Notes under the pieces: generated by a model | Told to the model about the DNA's origin: nothing | What the model saw: only the letters and a program-made list of their open reading frames with translations | Database searches by the model: none | Shown: in pieces, positions 32,432 to 44,400 of the stretch | Position numbering within the stretch: the first letter of the stretch is position 1 | Layout: every line of letters begins with the position of its first letter | From: Locusta migratoria | Taxonomy: Eukaryota > Arthropoda > Insecta > Orthoptera > Acrididae | Assembly (NCBI GenBank): GCA_026315105.1 | Contig: CM048745.1 | Location: forward strand, 755,491,506 to 755,555,505 | Reading direction: 5' to 3' | DNA: 64,000 nucleotides | Translations under genes and position numbers: made by a program

Positions 32432-33803
32432 ATTTAAAGCTCGACTTGTTGATAGAGGATTTCGACAGAAATTAGGCATGAACTATACTGAAACCTTTAG
32501 TCCAGTGGTTAGATTTGATTCCATAAGAATAATCTTGTCTATTGCAGCATCCAAAGCAATGCATATGAGGCAGTTTGATGTGAAAACTGCATTTTTATAC
32601 AGTGAAATAGATACTGAAATATATATGAAACAGCCAGAAGGGTTTGAGGATGGTACCAAAAAGGTATGCAAGCTGAAGAAAAGTATCTATGGGCTTAAAC
32701 AAGCTTCTAGACTATGGAATAAACGATTCACCAGTGTGTTGAACAAATTTGGACTGACAGAAACAAGTGCAGACCCCTGTGTTTTTGTCAATAATAAGGG
32801 TGAATTCTTGACCATTCTAGCCATTCACATTGATGACGGACTAATCATATCAGAATCTATGGAAGTAATTAATTTACTAATGAGTGATTTGGAACAAGAA
32901 TTTGAGATAACAACCAGCAGTGTTAATCATTATCTCGGTTTGCAGATAGAGCAGTTCAAGGATGGCTCCATCTTCTTAAACCAAGAGGCATATGCAAGAG
33001 CTGTACTGGAACGGTACAACATGGAAAATACCAATGCTGTAGCTATTCCTGCTGATCGTGGACAAATGTACTCTGAGATGGGGAATGACTCAAAAATTAT
33101 CAATGCTCCATATCGTCAGGCTGTTGGAAGTTTACTATATTTGTCTGTGGCAACCAGACCTGACATCACTTTTTCAGTACATAATGCTAGTCAGCATCTT
33201 GAAAAACCAGAAAAGATGCACTGGAATGCTGTGAAGAGAATCTTAAAGTACCTAAAGGGAACTATTTCTTATGGCTTGTATTATCCAAGGAATGAGGATA
33301 TTCGTTTGTCTGTTTTTTGTGATTCAGATTATGCAGATGTTCTTACTCGAAGATCGACCACAGGTTTTGTTGTTAAGTTTGGTGAAGCTACTATAGCTTG
33401 GAGCTCTCAGAGGCAAAAATTGGTGGCATTATCAACAACTGAAGCAGAATATTTAGCTTCTTGTCAGGCTGTAAAAGAAATTGTATGGATACAGTCAATT
33501 TTACAAAATATTATTAATCAGAAAGAAATTACTACCACCTTGTATATGGACTGTCAAAGTGCCATCCGGTTGATCAAGAACCCTGAGTATCACAAATGAA
33601 CAAAACACATAGACGTGAAGTATCATTTCATACGAGAAAAATTTAAGTTGGGAATCTTCAACCTTGAACATGTAAGCTCTACAGATCAGCAAGCAGATAT
33701 TCTTACCAAACCACTCACTAGAAGCAATTTTGAAAAAATAAGACAGCTACTTTATGTTGGTGATGCTAAAGTTCTTGCTGACAGAAGACTACAGAAGTGT
33801 TAA
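32424..33803 (+). pseudogene. Copia reverse transcriptase and RNase H
   Basis: From 32,412 the frame reads 'VDRFKARLVDRGFRQ', 'MRQFDVKTAFLYSEIDTEIY' (catalytic Asp), 'KSIYGLKQASRLWN', catalytic 'AIHIDDGLIIS' near residue 135, then RNase H 'SVFCDSDYADV', 'STTEAEYLA' and 'YMDCQSAIRL'. A TGA at 33,597-33,599 interrupts 'PEYHK' before 'TKHIDVKYHFIREK'. The frame resumes to the native stop at 33,801-33,803. The catalytic residues look intact apart from the stop. Confidence 0.9.
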
Positions 33804-33826
33804 ACATTTGTTAATTGAAGTGGGAG

Positions 33827-34131
33827 TGTTGTGATAATCAATTAAAAATGTTTATTATTATTATTATTATTATTGTTGTTATGTTTTTTTAAGTACTGTG
33901 CTACTGTCTGTTATGTTTTGTCCACTTTGCAGTTGTCTATGCTTTGGCATAATAGTTCTTTGCAAAGAGTAAATGCATATACAGACTTTTTGTAGATTTA
34001 CTGCTCTTGGTCTCTTGCCTAATGGTTGAGTGCCTCTTGAGTTAAAGATAACTGTACCAGTTTTTCTTGTTAATACAACTTGTCATTATCCTTTTGTGAG
34101 AATCAGTGGTATTATATTTAGCCTTTCAACA
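33827..34131 (+). repeat. Copia 3' LTR
   Basis: 305 bp; same ends as the 5' LTR, with an extra ATT/GTT microsatellite expansion near 33,850-33,885. Confidence 0.95.
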
Positions 34132-34136
34132 GTTAT
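34132..34136. repeat. Copia target duplication, right (GTTAT)
   Basis: Matches 29,355-29,359. Confidence 0.95.
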
Positions 34137-34279
34137 GAAATATGTACAGGTTTTATAAGCAGAAGATTTCCTCAGTGCTGTTAAGGCTCAGGGACATAAC
34201 AGCATGTAATATGTATTCATTATGTTTTCTTGATAACTGCATATTTGCAATATTAGATGTTTAAGTATACTTCAACATG

Positions 34280-34970
34280 TTTACACATATTTAAAAAGAC
34301 TAGTATGGTGAGTGGTGGAGGGTACCCCTACCTGTACCACTACTACTTACTTCCTTTTCTGTTCCACTTCAAACTAAAGCGCGAGTAAAAGACTGCTTAT
34401 ATGACTTCATATGTCGTATTCTTTGTCGTCCTTATGAAAATGTCAGCTGAATCATTCTGCAGTCAGCTTCAAACAATAGCAATTTAAATTTCCTCAATGC
34501 CCATTTGAGTGTCTGAACCATCTCAAATACATTTGCATGTAGTTTGAGCCTACCCATAACAAATCTAGCAGCCCACCTATGAATTGCTTCCACGATTTTT
34601 CTTAAAACTTGAGCAGTACTCAATAATTGGTCATACTAGTGTTCTATATGCAGTCTCCTTTATAAATGAATTCCATCTTCCCAGAATTCTTCCAATAAGT
34701 CACAGCTGACCATCCACCTTTCCCACGACTGGCTTTACATGCCTGTAACTTTGCAATGTTACACCTAAATGTCAGTTGACAATTTTGTCAAGCAGCATAC
34801 TACTAACACATTATTTGTACATTTATGCTACATCCCTGTAGATTTTTCTGCATTTATAGCTAGCTAAATTCCTCACACTAACTTTTAATTGTGTGTAAAT
34901 CATCTTGTATCCCACCACAGTCACATAACCTTCCTGTACAGCACAGCATCAAGTCACAGGTTGCTTTTCA
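34280..34970 (-). pseudogene. CR1/Jockey-like LINE 3' fragment
   Basis: The minus strand has 'DAVLYRKV' (end of FADDAVLY), and 'AIHRWAARFVMGRLKLHANV' and 'EADCRMIQLTF' near the C-terminus. The same C-terminal pattern appears at 46.6-47.4 kb and 61.7-62.8 kb, so three copies of one family lie in this window. Confidence 0.6.
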
Positions 34971-35097
34971 CCCCATTCTACAGTTCATTGACACATACAC
35001 TTTCCATGACTGTGTGTCCAGTACTTACCTTAGGTCAGTACCATTGATGGTAAGATGAAAATAAATGATGAAACAACGCTTAAGAAAAATTCCCCCT

Positions 35098-35245
<148 letters not shown>

Positions 35246-36420
35246 TTAGTTGAAGATGGTGGAAGAGGAGAGGCTAAGGCACGTTGAGGCCAAGAAATGG
35301 TGAAAAGAGAGAATATGCTGGAGAGCAAGTTCCCATCTCCACAGATCTGAGAGACTGGTTCTAGGTGGGAGTATTGAGATGGCACGTGTGGTCTAACATG
35401 TGTCAAGCTCCATCCTGAAGTCAAGCTGGAGGGCATGCTCTGCCACATGGCAATGCCCCAAATTAAACAGTTCATCTGTGACCATTCACGCATTCAGGTA
35501 ATTTATTCATGGTCATACCACTGTAAAAGCCTGTGGAATTAACATATGTCAGTTGGTAAATGACAAGTGTTCCTTCATATATAGCCCCATGCTGAATAGT
35601 GTAAGTTTTTCTTGTGGTGAGGCTGCAATAGGTGGTTTTGGGAGGATGCATAGGACAGATTTTGCAGCAGGGTTAGTTACAGGGGTAGGAACCATTAAGA
35701 AGGAAGGGTAGTTTCAGGATGATGTAAGATGATGCAGAGGTATGGAGGATGGTGAAAGGCTACTCTAGATGGTGTGGAGAGAATACTTTAGAGGGATGGT
35801 CTTAAATCAGGACTTTAAAAGTCCTAGTCCTGTTGGAGCAATCTGTTAAGGCATTCTAGGGTGGGACAGTACTGGGTGACTAAGGGCATGTTTCTGGCTG
35901 GTCTGGAGTTAGAAGAAACATTATTACTAAAAAGGGAGTGGGGGATGGACTGCTTAGAAGATGTGTCTGTGAATAAGGTCTGTAGGACAGTTGGAGCTAA
36001 AAGCACTGGACAGATTGTTGGTGTATATACAATGAGGGATTTGTCAATGTAGCAGATTTGTTTACCACGGATGTCTAAGTTGCAGAGAAAGGAGCATTTG
36101 ATATGATAAAGATGATAGCTACCAAAGTGGAGGTACTGTTTGTAGGTTTAATGTGGACTGAGATGTGGATGTGGGACTTGACAAGATGGAGGTCAACATC
36201 TAAGAAGGTGGCTTGGTTTGGCTTCTCTTCTGGAAAGGACCAGGTGAAATTCAGGTTTGAGGAGTTGAAATCTTTAAGAAAGCTCAGAAGATTCTTTTTG
36301 CCATAAGTCCAGACCACAAGTATGTCATCTAAGAATCTGGAAACCACCAGACAGGCAAACTGTGACTTGTAAGGAGTTCCATGATAATTGCTTAGTAAAA
36401 GTGGATGGAGTTTGCATATC
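35246..36420 (-). pseudogene. Penelope-like element fragment
   Basis: Minus strand: 'RFLDDILVVWTYGKKNLLSF' (36,347 leftward) is the PLE RT catalytic motif (F-L-D-D). 'ATFLDVDLHLVKSHIHISVH' is the following conserved block. Further downstream it decays into stops (36,000-35,820 resembles the 'CPTLECLN' linker). Upstream RT is missing. Confidence 0.75.
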
Positions 36421-36527
36421 TTACATTCCTTTCCAATTTGCTACCACTTTTATAAAATTTAGGGAAACTTTTAAAGTCCAAAAGAGTTTGTATATTGTTT
36501 AATGAAAAAAGTTGAGAAGGCTATAGT

Positions 36528-36529
36528 AC

Positions 36530-36562
<33 letters not shown>

Positions 36563-36577
36563 AAGAAGAAGAAGAAT
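36528..36577. repeat. (TAG)n(AAG)n microsatellite
   Basis: About ten TAG units followed by GAA/AAG units. Confidence 0.9.
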
Positions 36578-38040
36578 AAAAAGGATTGTACTACAGAAAT
36601 TAGGTTGCAAGGGCTCAAAAATCAATTTTTGCCATTATTTTGCTAATATAAACATGAAACCCATTCGGGGAAGATTAGTGGGGTAAAATACATAGTCGCA
36701 AACCATAGATAAAGCAATTAAATAAGAAAGACAATTTGGAAAACAATCTTTAATAAACCAAAATTTCTCTGAGATCTTCCAACTGCCAGTGATAAAAGGA
36801 ATAACATTTCTTTGAAATCTGTATGGTGATTAATAAAGTAAAGCCACATTTTTACGTTCCTGGATCTTATGTTTTCCCATCATTTACAACATTTTTTGTT
36901 GGTGAAATTTCCTACTTCGCGACGTTAATTCGCCCCCCATTTTGGCGATAACATATTTACACTTTTCCCTTGTTTTACGTTTTTGAAACCACGTTCATGA
37001 AGAAAAAATGTCGTAATATCGCTTTCAGGTGTAGTGTTTATAAACATTACGCAGTCAAGTTTCTTTACACTTTGCATTTATTCAAATGTATATTTCACGT
37101 TTCGTTGTTTGCAGTCTGCACCAGTAGTTGTCTCACAACACAGAGGCTGATGGGATCCCGTCAGCCACCATGCTGATTGTCGACTTAGCTTTGTTTACAT
37201 CTCCTTGTTTATGCAACTGGCAGTTTCTCATGCTTTGTGTTATGTGTTTCGAGAATTTATTCTTATTGTGAAATGCAAATATATATCTAAGTATTTTTGT
37301 GTGAAGTTTTATAAATGGTGAGACTGATGGATTGCTTGTGTACTGTACATTTACCTGCAAATAATAACCTCAAACATGTTTATAAGTGTGAGATCACAAC
37401 ACTGTGCTAATGTCACAAAAATACTTATGCACATATTTGCAATTGAGAACACGAATAAACTCTTGAATACTTTTGTGCAAAACATTGAAAAATACAAAAA
37501 GTGCGGTACTTGTGCAGTTTCACTACATAAATAATGAATGCCAATTAAAGGCTTGCTGAGAAAGTCAATTATGATGAATGAAATTATGTCAAAAATAAAT
37601 ACTTCCTCTAAGTTACTAGTTCCACCTGATGCTTAAAATATCACAAAATTCAGATAACCTTTATTACACAATAACTTACCATGTGAGTATTTTGACGCCT
37701 GTTATGTACATAGGCCTGTATCACAAACTACGAAAATGCAAGGCTGATGCAGTAAGCATATTTTACCATTTTAAAACATTATTTCCCGCATTTTAGACCA
37801 TTTTCATTAAGTCCCTTGAAAAGCGTAAAAACAGGGTTATACTGTATATTTTAATTGAATTAAGAGATTTCTCAAGCAAAGTAAATACAGAAACGTAAGG
37901 CTTTTGTGTAATTTTGTTTTAATTAAAACAATTAACACATTTAAAAGACTTACAAGGGACTAGTGACATTAAAGCCTCACAAATTATTTGAATCATGTTT
38001 ACTGGCGATTTAAAATTGATGAAGAAAAAGAAAATGTTCT
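36578..38040. other. no gene recognised; downstream of ENY2
   Basis: AT-rich sequence beyond the ENY2 stop. Short frames at 36,970-37,360 have no motif or splice support. There is no clear transposon signature, so this is the largest candidate stretch of ordinary host DNA. Confidence 0.45.
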
Positions 38041-38169
38041 TCACATTATCCACACAAATTAGAGAAACAAACAGAAAAAAATTTACAATTTTCATCATAA
38101 ATTCATCTTACATATGTTGAGTGTTAAAACTCCACTGTCCTGTACAGTCACATGGCACTTAAAGTGCAC

Positions 38170-38313
38170 TTTATTCACATTTTTAAAATTTTTGAACATA
38201 TCAAGGAACATAGTGACATCTTCCTTCCTGATAAAAGGTATTTTTACAATTATCAGCAAAACATGTTCATTCACTTGACAATGTCTGACTGGCACAATTC
38301 TAACCACTTTATT
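38170..38313 (-). other. ENY2 3' UTR with candidate poly(A) signals
   Basis: AATAAA on the minus strand occurs at 38,308-38,313 and 38,170-38,175, about 85 and 220 nt beyond the ENY2 stop. Either could end the transcript. The 90-codon minus-strand frame overlapping here is UTR, not a gene. Confidence 0.45.
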
Positions 38314-38395
38314 CAGACTAAGTGGCTCCATCTTCTGCAGTGCACACCAATTTTGTATACAATACAATCATATTTACTGAAAGTATGTTCTTACT

Positions 38396-38466
38396 TTATA
38401 AAGCTTGTGAAAAATGATTTTTAATTTTCTGTAGGAGTTCTTTCTTAACAGCGTCTGGCACCAAAG
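38396..38466 (-). other. ENY2: ENY2 coding exon 3 (terminal)
   Basis: Acceptor ATTGTTTCAG at 38,476-38,467, then 'ALVPDAVKKELLQKIKNHFS' and 'QAL', with TAA at 38,398-38,396. The joined codon G|CT gives Ala, as in human '[20 protein letters not shown]'. Confidence 0.93.
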
Positions 38467-41400
38467 CTGAAACAATGTTAACAGATATTAAAAATCTTAG
38501 TACTTATGAAATTTCAATAACTACATAAAGAACACCGATTTCATTACCCAATAGAAATACTGGCATATACAGTGAACATTTCTTTTGTCATTTGGTGTAT
38601 GTACTTATGCAGCCAATTCCAATGAGGTTACAACAAAATGGAAGCTTTTTAAGGAATATAGAATGTATAAAAGCCTAAAAGTGCACAATTTTTAGCGAAT
38701 TAAAGTTTAATATATTAATAAAAAAGAAAAGAAAGAAAGGAAGAAAAAATGACCATTAACTCAAATTACGGCTTAAACACTCATGCTGTCAACCAACTCA
38801 CTCAGCTTTTTTTTATTTTTATTTCATTTTAACAATACACAAGTTAGATTTGAATGTGTGTTCTTTATTTTCATAACCCATCAGCCTACACACTCACTCA
38901 TTGAAACAAATGTCAAGGCTCATCATATTAATTCTACTGACATGGAGTTCTTAAGAAATGATTTCTAGTGCTTTAATAATGATTTACAAAAGAAATGATA
39001 CAATAACTTAAATCATAATGAATCCTGACAAATATTGCACCCTAATTATTCAAATGTTTGTAAAGTCTATGAGACTTAACTATGGGGTCATCAGTCCCTA
39101 AACTTACAAACTACTTATGAACTACTTACAACTAAGGACGGCACAAATATCCATGCCCGAAGGGGGATTCGAACCCCCGACCGTAGTGGCTGTGCAGACC
39201 GTGACTGGAGCGCCTCAGTCCCCTCGGCCACCCCCTAATTATTGTATTGTTTCTATTTGCTAATGTAAACACCAAGAGTCAAGACCACTTGCACTGGGTA
39301 TATGTGCAATACCCTCTACAGGTAAATTATTTGAGTCAGGCAATCTTTTTGCCTCTTATTGTAAATTGTAGAAATGAGATTATACCACCACATTTGACCT
39401 TTCGATATTGTGTCACATGAACATGATAGGCAATTCCCAAACACCCATCCTGAGAAAACGCCGAAGTTTTCGTGACAGAAGAGCTTTCTTACAAGGGATA
39501 TTGGACTGATGGAATGAAAAGTCATTGGATAACAAAGTTTACAGGAGTATCAAGAGAAGGCTAAAAACAAAAGATAAAAAACAATTAAAAGGGTTAAATA
39601 TCCTTTGATAAATTGGCCATGTTGATAAAACGCAAAACTCTAGCAGCTGCTCGTGTGTCCTCAGCTAAAAGTTCCTCCAGAGTAGACAGAAAATGAAGGG
39701 CTACACGGAGATGATTAAAATTAACACAAGACAGTAAAACATGTCGCACCGTCAACAAATCACCGCAGGAGCACAGTGGTGCAGGGTCGGCGGTTAGCAA
39801 ATGACGGTGGCTGAAATGGCAGTGAACGATCCGCTACTGGGCCAGGATGACCTCCTCTCGCCGAGAGGGGCGTGAGGAGGTCTTCCAAGCAGTTGGGATC
39901 GGTTTTACAGTTATCAATTTATTGTCTTGGAGTGAGAACCACGCACTGTGCCAGGAAGACAATACTCCGGCGAAGAGCCCGTTGAGCATCGTCTGACGGG
40001 ATGCCCGAAGGACTGGTCTTCACCTTTTTTTGTGCAGATTCCCCTTGGTAACCCATTGTTTAGATAGTTCTTTTGTCTCAGGAGTGTAGTGATGTATCCA
40101 CGTTTCATCCACAGTGATGAAACAACACTAAGTCCTGCAGATTCTTCCTGAACAACTGCAAACCTTTTATGCAACACTTCACAGGATTCCGTTTTTGGTC
40201 AAGTGTAAGTAATCGCGACTGATGAGGAAACGCTGAAGACGGCCGTTATAATGCCATTTGTCTTATTTAAGAACTCCTGTCCATAATTTTTGGCCTCCAG
40301 AATATTGAACAAATGTGACAGATTTATTGATATGGTGCTGCAAGGCCTACCAGTGTTCTTAGCTTCACCACAAGAATACCGCCAGCACCATGTCAAAGTT
40401 TTTAAGTGGATGGAAGAGTACAGGATTGTACTAAATATAGCAAAGTTCATTCTCAGACAACCACAGAGCGACTTCCTGTGCCACCTACTACACCGTCAGG
40501 CTCTCTACAATTGCTAGACAAATTTGAGGCAATTCTCCAGCTACCCCAACCAGCCACATTTAAGGAATTACCGGTAAGACACTATTTGAGCATGCTGAAC
40601 TTTTACCATGCTGTTATATGACACAAGCAGCAGAGATTCAAGCCTCTGATAAGTGCTAGTGGGCTCAAAAGCAAGATGTAACACATTAACTGCCTGTCAA
40701 TAATGGAGGACAGGTAACAACTCAGTGTAAAGAGGCTCACTGAGCTGCTGACAGGCACGAAAATAGACTATCACATACCCACAACTTAAACTTTCAGTCA
40801 TGGCCTTTGTCAGAAAATGACACACATTCATACCATCACACGCACGCGCGCGCACATATCCAGTCACTCCAACCAGTGAGTGAGGTGGGGAGAAGAGGGG
40901 AAAGGATGTGGGAATGTGAACTGAGGAGTGTGGGGAGGGAGTGGGGCAATTTGAAACAATAAAAATAAGGAAAAATAAAAATAGTAAAAAACAGGAAAAG
41001 ATTAAAAAAAAAGAAAAACTAAAAAATGAATAAGAATTGCTGGTCCCAAGCCCGGAGCTTCATCTCTCAAGTGATAAGGAAGGAGGAGAGGGGAGGAGTA
41101 ACACCTCGTAAAAAAAACATGGGTCCATCTGGCTCCCTATGGTAGCACCCTGTGAGGGCCCCTGCCTAGGGTTACAGGTGAAACCTGATCAACGGTCTCA
41201 AAGGCGGAAGAGGAATCTTAGTTCCCAACGGCAGAGAGAGCGGAAGAACCTAATGGAGAAAACTATGAAAAATAATCATTTTGGACTAACAATCCGATCT
41301 TATCTTGGAATTTATTTCCTCCCATGTACAATGTCCAATTTCAATTGCAGGATGGAAAGTCCGCTAAAAGTAAGCACTACCCCAGGTGGTAACTCAAATG

Positions 41401-44400
41401 AGGAATCCACCATTGCTTTATGCAATGTATCGGGACCTAGGGTTCTGGGAAGTCCCAACATCTGCATTGAGGATGAGTCTGAGCATCCTTGGTATCCTTC
41501 CAAGCTCAAGTTCAATAGGAAATTCTTTGCAGACACCTTGAATGTAAACTCATTACTAAAAATTGGTAAACAAAAGGAACTTTAAATTCTATAAAATAAA
41601 GATTTTTGACTTACCTAAAGTACAGGCTGGTCGATAGGAACACTAAACACACACAAAAACACACAACCATTCGAGCTTTCGCCACCAGTGGTGGCTTCTT
41701 CGGGAAAAAGAGGGAGGAAGGAGAGGAGAAAGGGAAGGATACGGGTTTTAAGGAAGTGGAAAAGGAGCCATTCCAATCCCAGGAGTGGAAGGACTTACCT
41801 TAGGGGACAAAAAGGAAGGTAAACAAATACACACACACACACACACATATCCACATCCAAACACACTTAGGCAGACATGTCTGCCTAAGTGTGTTTGGAT
41901 GTGGATATGTGTGAGTGTGTGTGTATTTGTTTACCTTCCTTTTTGTCCCCTAAGGTAAGTCCTTCCACTCCTGGGATTGGAATGGCTCCTTTTCCACTCC
42001 CTTAAAACCCGTATCCTTCCCTTTCTCCTCTCCTTCCTCCCTCTTTTTCCCGAAGAAGCCACCACTGGTGGCGAAAGCTCGAATGGTTGTGTGTTTTTGT
42101 GTGTGTTTAGTGTTCCTATCGACCAGCCTGTACTTTAGGTAAGTCAAAAATCTTTATTTTATACCATTTTCGTATCTGGAAGGTCTCCTTCTATAATATT
42201 AGTTTCATCCTTTCGAACTTTAAATTCTCTTAGATAAGCACGAAATACAAATTTTAGCTGTGCAAGAAACAAGATTTTTAGATGAAAATATTACAGTAAC
42301 CAAAAACCACAAAATCTTTAAGGGTAAACCAGCAATAAAAATTATGAAAGGCATGAAATACTTGGTACCGCATTCTACATTCATAAAAATTTATTAGATA
42401 AAATTACAGAATTCAAATCCAGTTCAGAAAGACTCTTCTCACAATAAAATGCAAAAATAAACAGTATACCTTTGTTAGTTGCCATGCTCCAATTAATGAT
42501 GACAACAAGAAAAATCTGAGTAAAGTAGAAGTATTTTGGGAACTCTTGGTTCAGACAAAATCTCAAAAATTCCAAATCAAATGACTGAGCACTTGGATGA
42601 ATTCAAAATTCAAAGAAAAGAATAAGCAAGAATAATAAAGCAAGAATAATAAAGAGTACTAAACGATCTTTTCAGAAGTCACAACTTCTTGACACGCAAA
42701 ACAATTTTGTTAAAAATAACTCCCAAAATTTCTATCAAATGTTTAAAAATCATCTAAAGGACTACCAAGCTTCAAGTATATGCTTCAGAGACAAAAACGG
42801 TAAAGTAGGCCTAAGCAATACCCATAATTGTGAAATACTAAGAAAGTACTTTGAGCAACTTTTGAACTGTGAAGAACCTAACTGTAAGCTAGAATTTCCA
42901 GGTCTTCATGAAAACACAGAAACAGATCCACCACCTACAGCTGAAGAAATTAAAAAAAAAAAAAAAAAGCAATAAATGCCTTGAAAAACAACAAAGCCAG
43001 TAGAGAGGACACTATCACAGCTGAACTTATAAAATGGTCTCAACTAAAAATTAGATCTAACCTTCAGCTCATGTTTGAAGAAATATGGGAGACTGAAAAG
43101 ATTCCAGAAGATTGGAAAGTGCCTCTTATCCATCCCTTACACAAGAAAGGTGATAAAAAAGATGTAAATAACTATAGAGGTATATCTTTGTTACCAGTGG
43201 GATATAAAATATTTTCAACAATTATACTAAACAAGGTGTAAGCAACACTTGATAGCCAATTGGGAGAATATCAGAGTGGATTTAGAAAAGGCAGATCTTG
43301 CTGAGAACAGATTTTCAACCTAAAGTCCATAATCTGACAGACTTACAAACTCCAAAGACATCATTGTAACATTTATAGATTTTAAAAAGGTGTTTGATTC
43401 GATTGATAGGCAAACACTACATAAAGTGATCCGAGAATTTGGAATTAAATCTAAATTAGCAAACCTTATTCGCAAAACACAGACACCAAATCAAAAGTAA
43501 AGCTTCAGGATGAAATTTCCAAGACATTCAACGTCAAAACAGGTGTAAGGCAAGGTGATGACCTGTCTCCACTCCTCTTCATCTGTGTCCTAGAGAAAAT
43601 AAGAGAATGGAAACAAAAACTAAAATATCATAAGCTATCACCAATCAGACTGGGGACAAAACACAAAGGTATTTAAATTCACTGTCTAGCATTTGCGGAT
43701 GATTTTGCCATTCTTTCTGAAAACATAACAAATGCAGCAATCCAAATCAATCTCTTAGAAGAAATAGCCAACAAAGCAGGTTTAAGAATTTCTGCAGAGA
43801 AAACAAAATTTATGACAAATATAAAAAATGCTCCAGAAATCCTACTGACAGATATTAGGCCAAAAAAGAGGGTAAATAAATTTAAATATTTGAGAGAAAT
43901 GATTCAGGAAATGGCTTAGAAAAAATTGCTGTAGAAGAAAGAGTACATAAAATGGAGAGAGCGTATGTTATAACCAGGAACATTTACAACAAAAGGTTTC
44001 TGTCTAAAAATCTGAAAATACAGCACTGCAACACAGTAGTAAAGCCAGAATGTCTTTATGCAAGTGAATGTTTAGTACTGAATTACAAATTATATAAACT
44101 TGAAGTCCTAGAAAGAAAACTCATTCGAAAAATACTTGGTCCACTGAGAAACACAGAGGTATGGAAACTAAGAAGTAATGCAGAAGAAGTTTATCGCAAC
44201 AAAGAAAAAATAACCGAAACACTACGGAAGAGGTGACTGCTATTTTTTGGGCATTTATGCCAAATGAACAGCAACAGGTTAACCAAACAGATTTCTAAAT
44301 ATCTCTGGGACAAACAGTCAACAATAGCATGGATTCAAGAAGTTAGGAAAGATTTGGAAAGAAACAATATAAGGGAAAAGATGCAACAGAAAGAGAAAGT

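Larger units (their letters stand above)
29360..34131 (+). mobile_element. Copia LTR retrotransposon, complete
   Basis: 4,772 bp with 5' LTR (29,360-29,640), primer-binding site, gag-pol, polypurine tract GAAGTGGGAG (33,817-33,826), 3' LTR (33,827-34,131) and a GTTAT target duplication. By eye the LTRs differ by four substitutions plus an ATT microsatellite expansion in the 3' copy, so the insertion is fairly recent. Gag-pol is interrupted by two frameshifts and one stop, so this copy is probably no longer autonomous. Confidence 0.96.

Noticed and set aside
36970..37360. Short frames on both strands near 37 kb as a second host gene
   Set aside because: No conserved motif, and exon-like boundaries could not be found on either strand.
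38095..38367. 90-codon minus-strand frame downstream of ENY2
   Set aside because: It starts 29 nt after the ENY2 stop on the same strand, has no family motif, and overlaps AATAAA signals, so it is 3' UTR.
39150..39236. tRNA-Ser/Leu-like gene on the minus strand
   Set aside because: It continues into the body of a locust-type SINE and lacks a proper acceptor end.
41606..42147. Two nearly identical 65-codon ORFs on opposite strands
   Set aside because: Mirror images of one palindromic repeat, with no codon or domain support.
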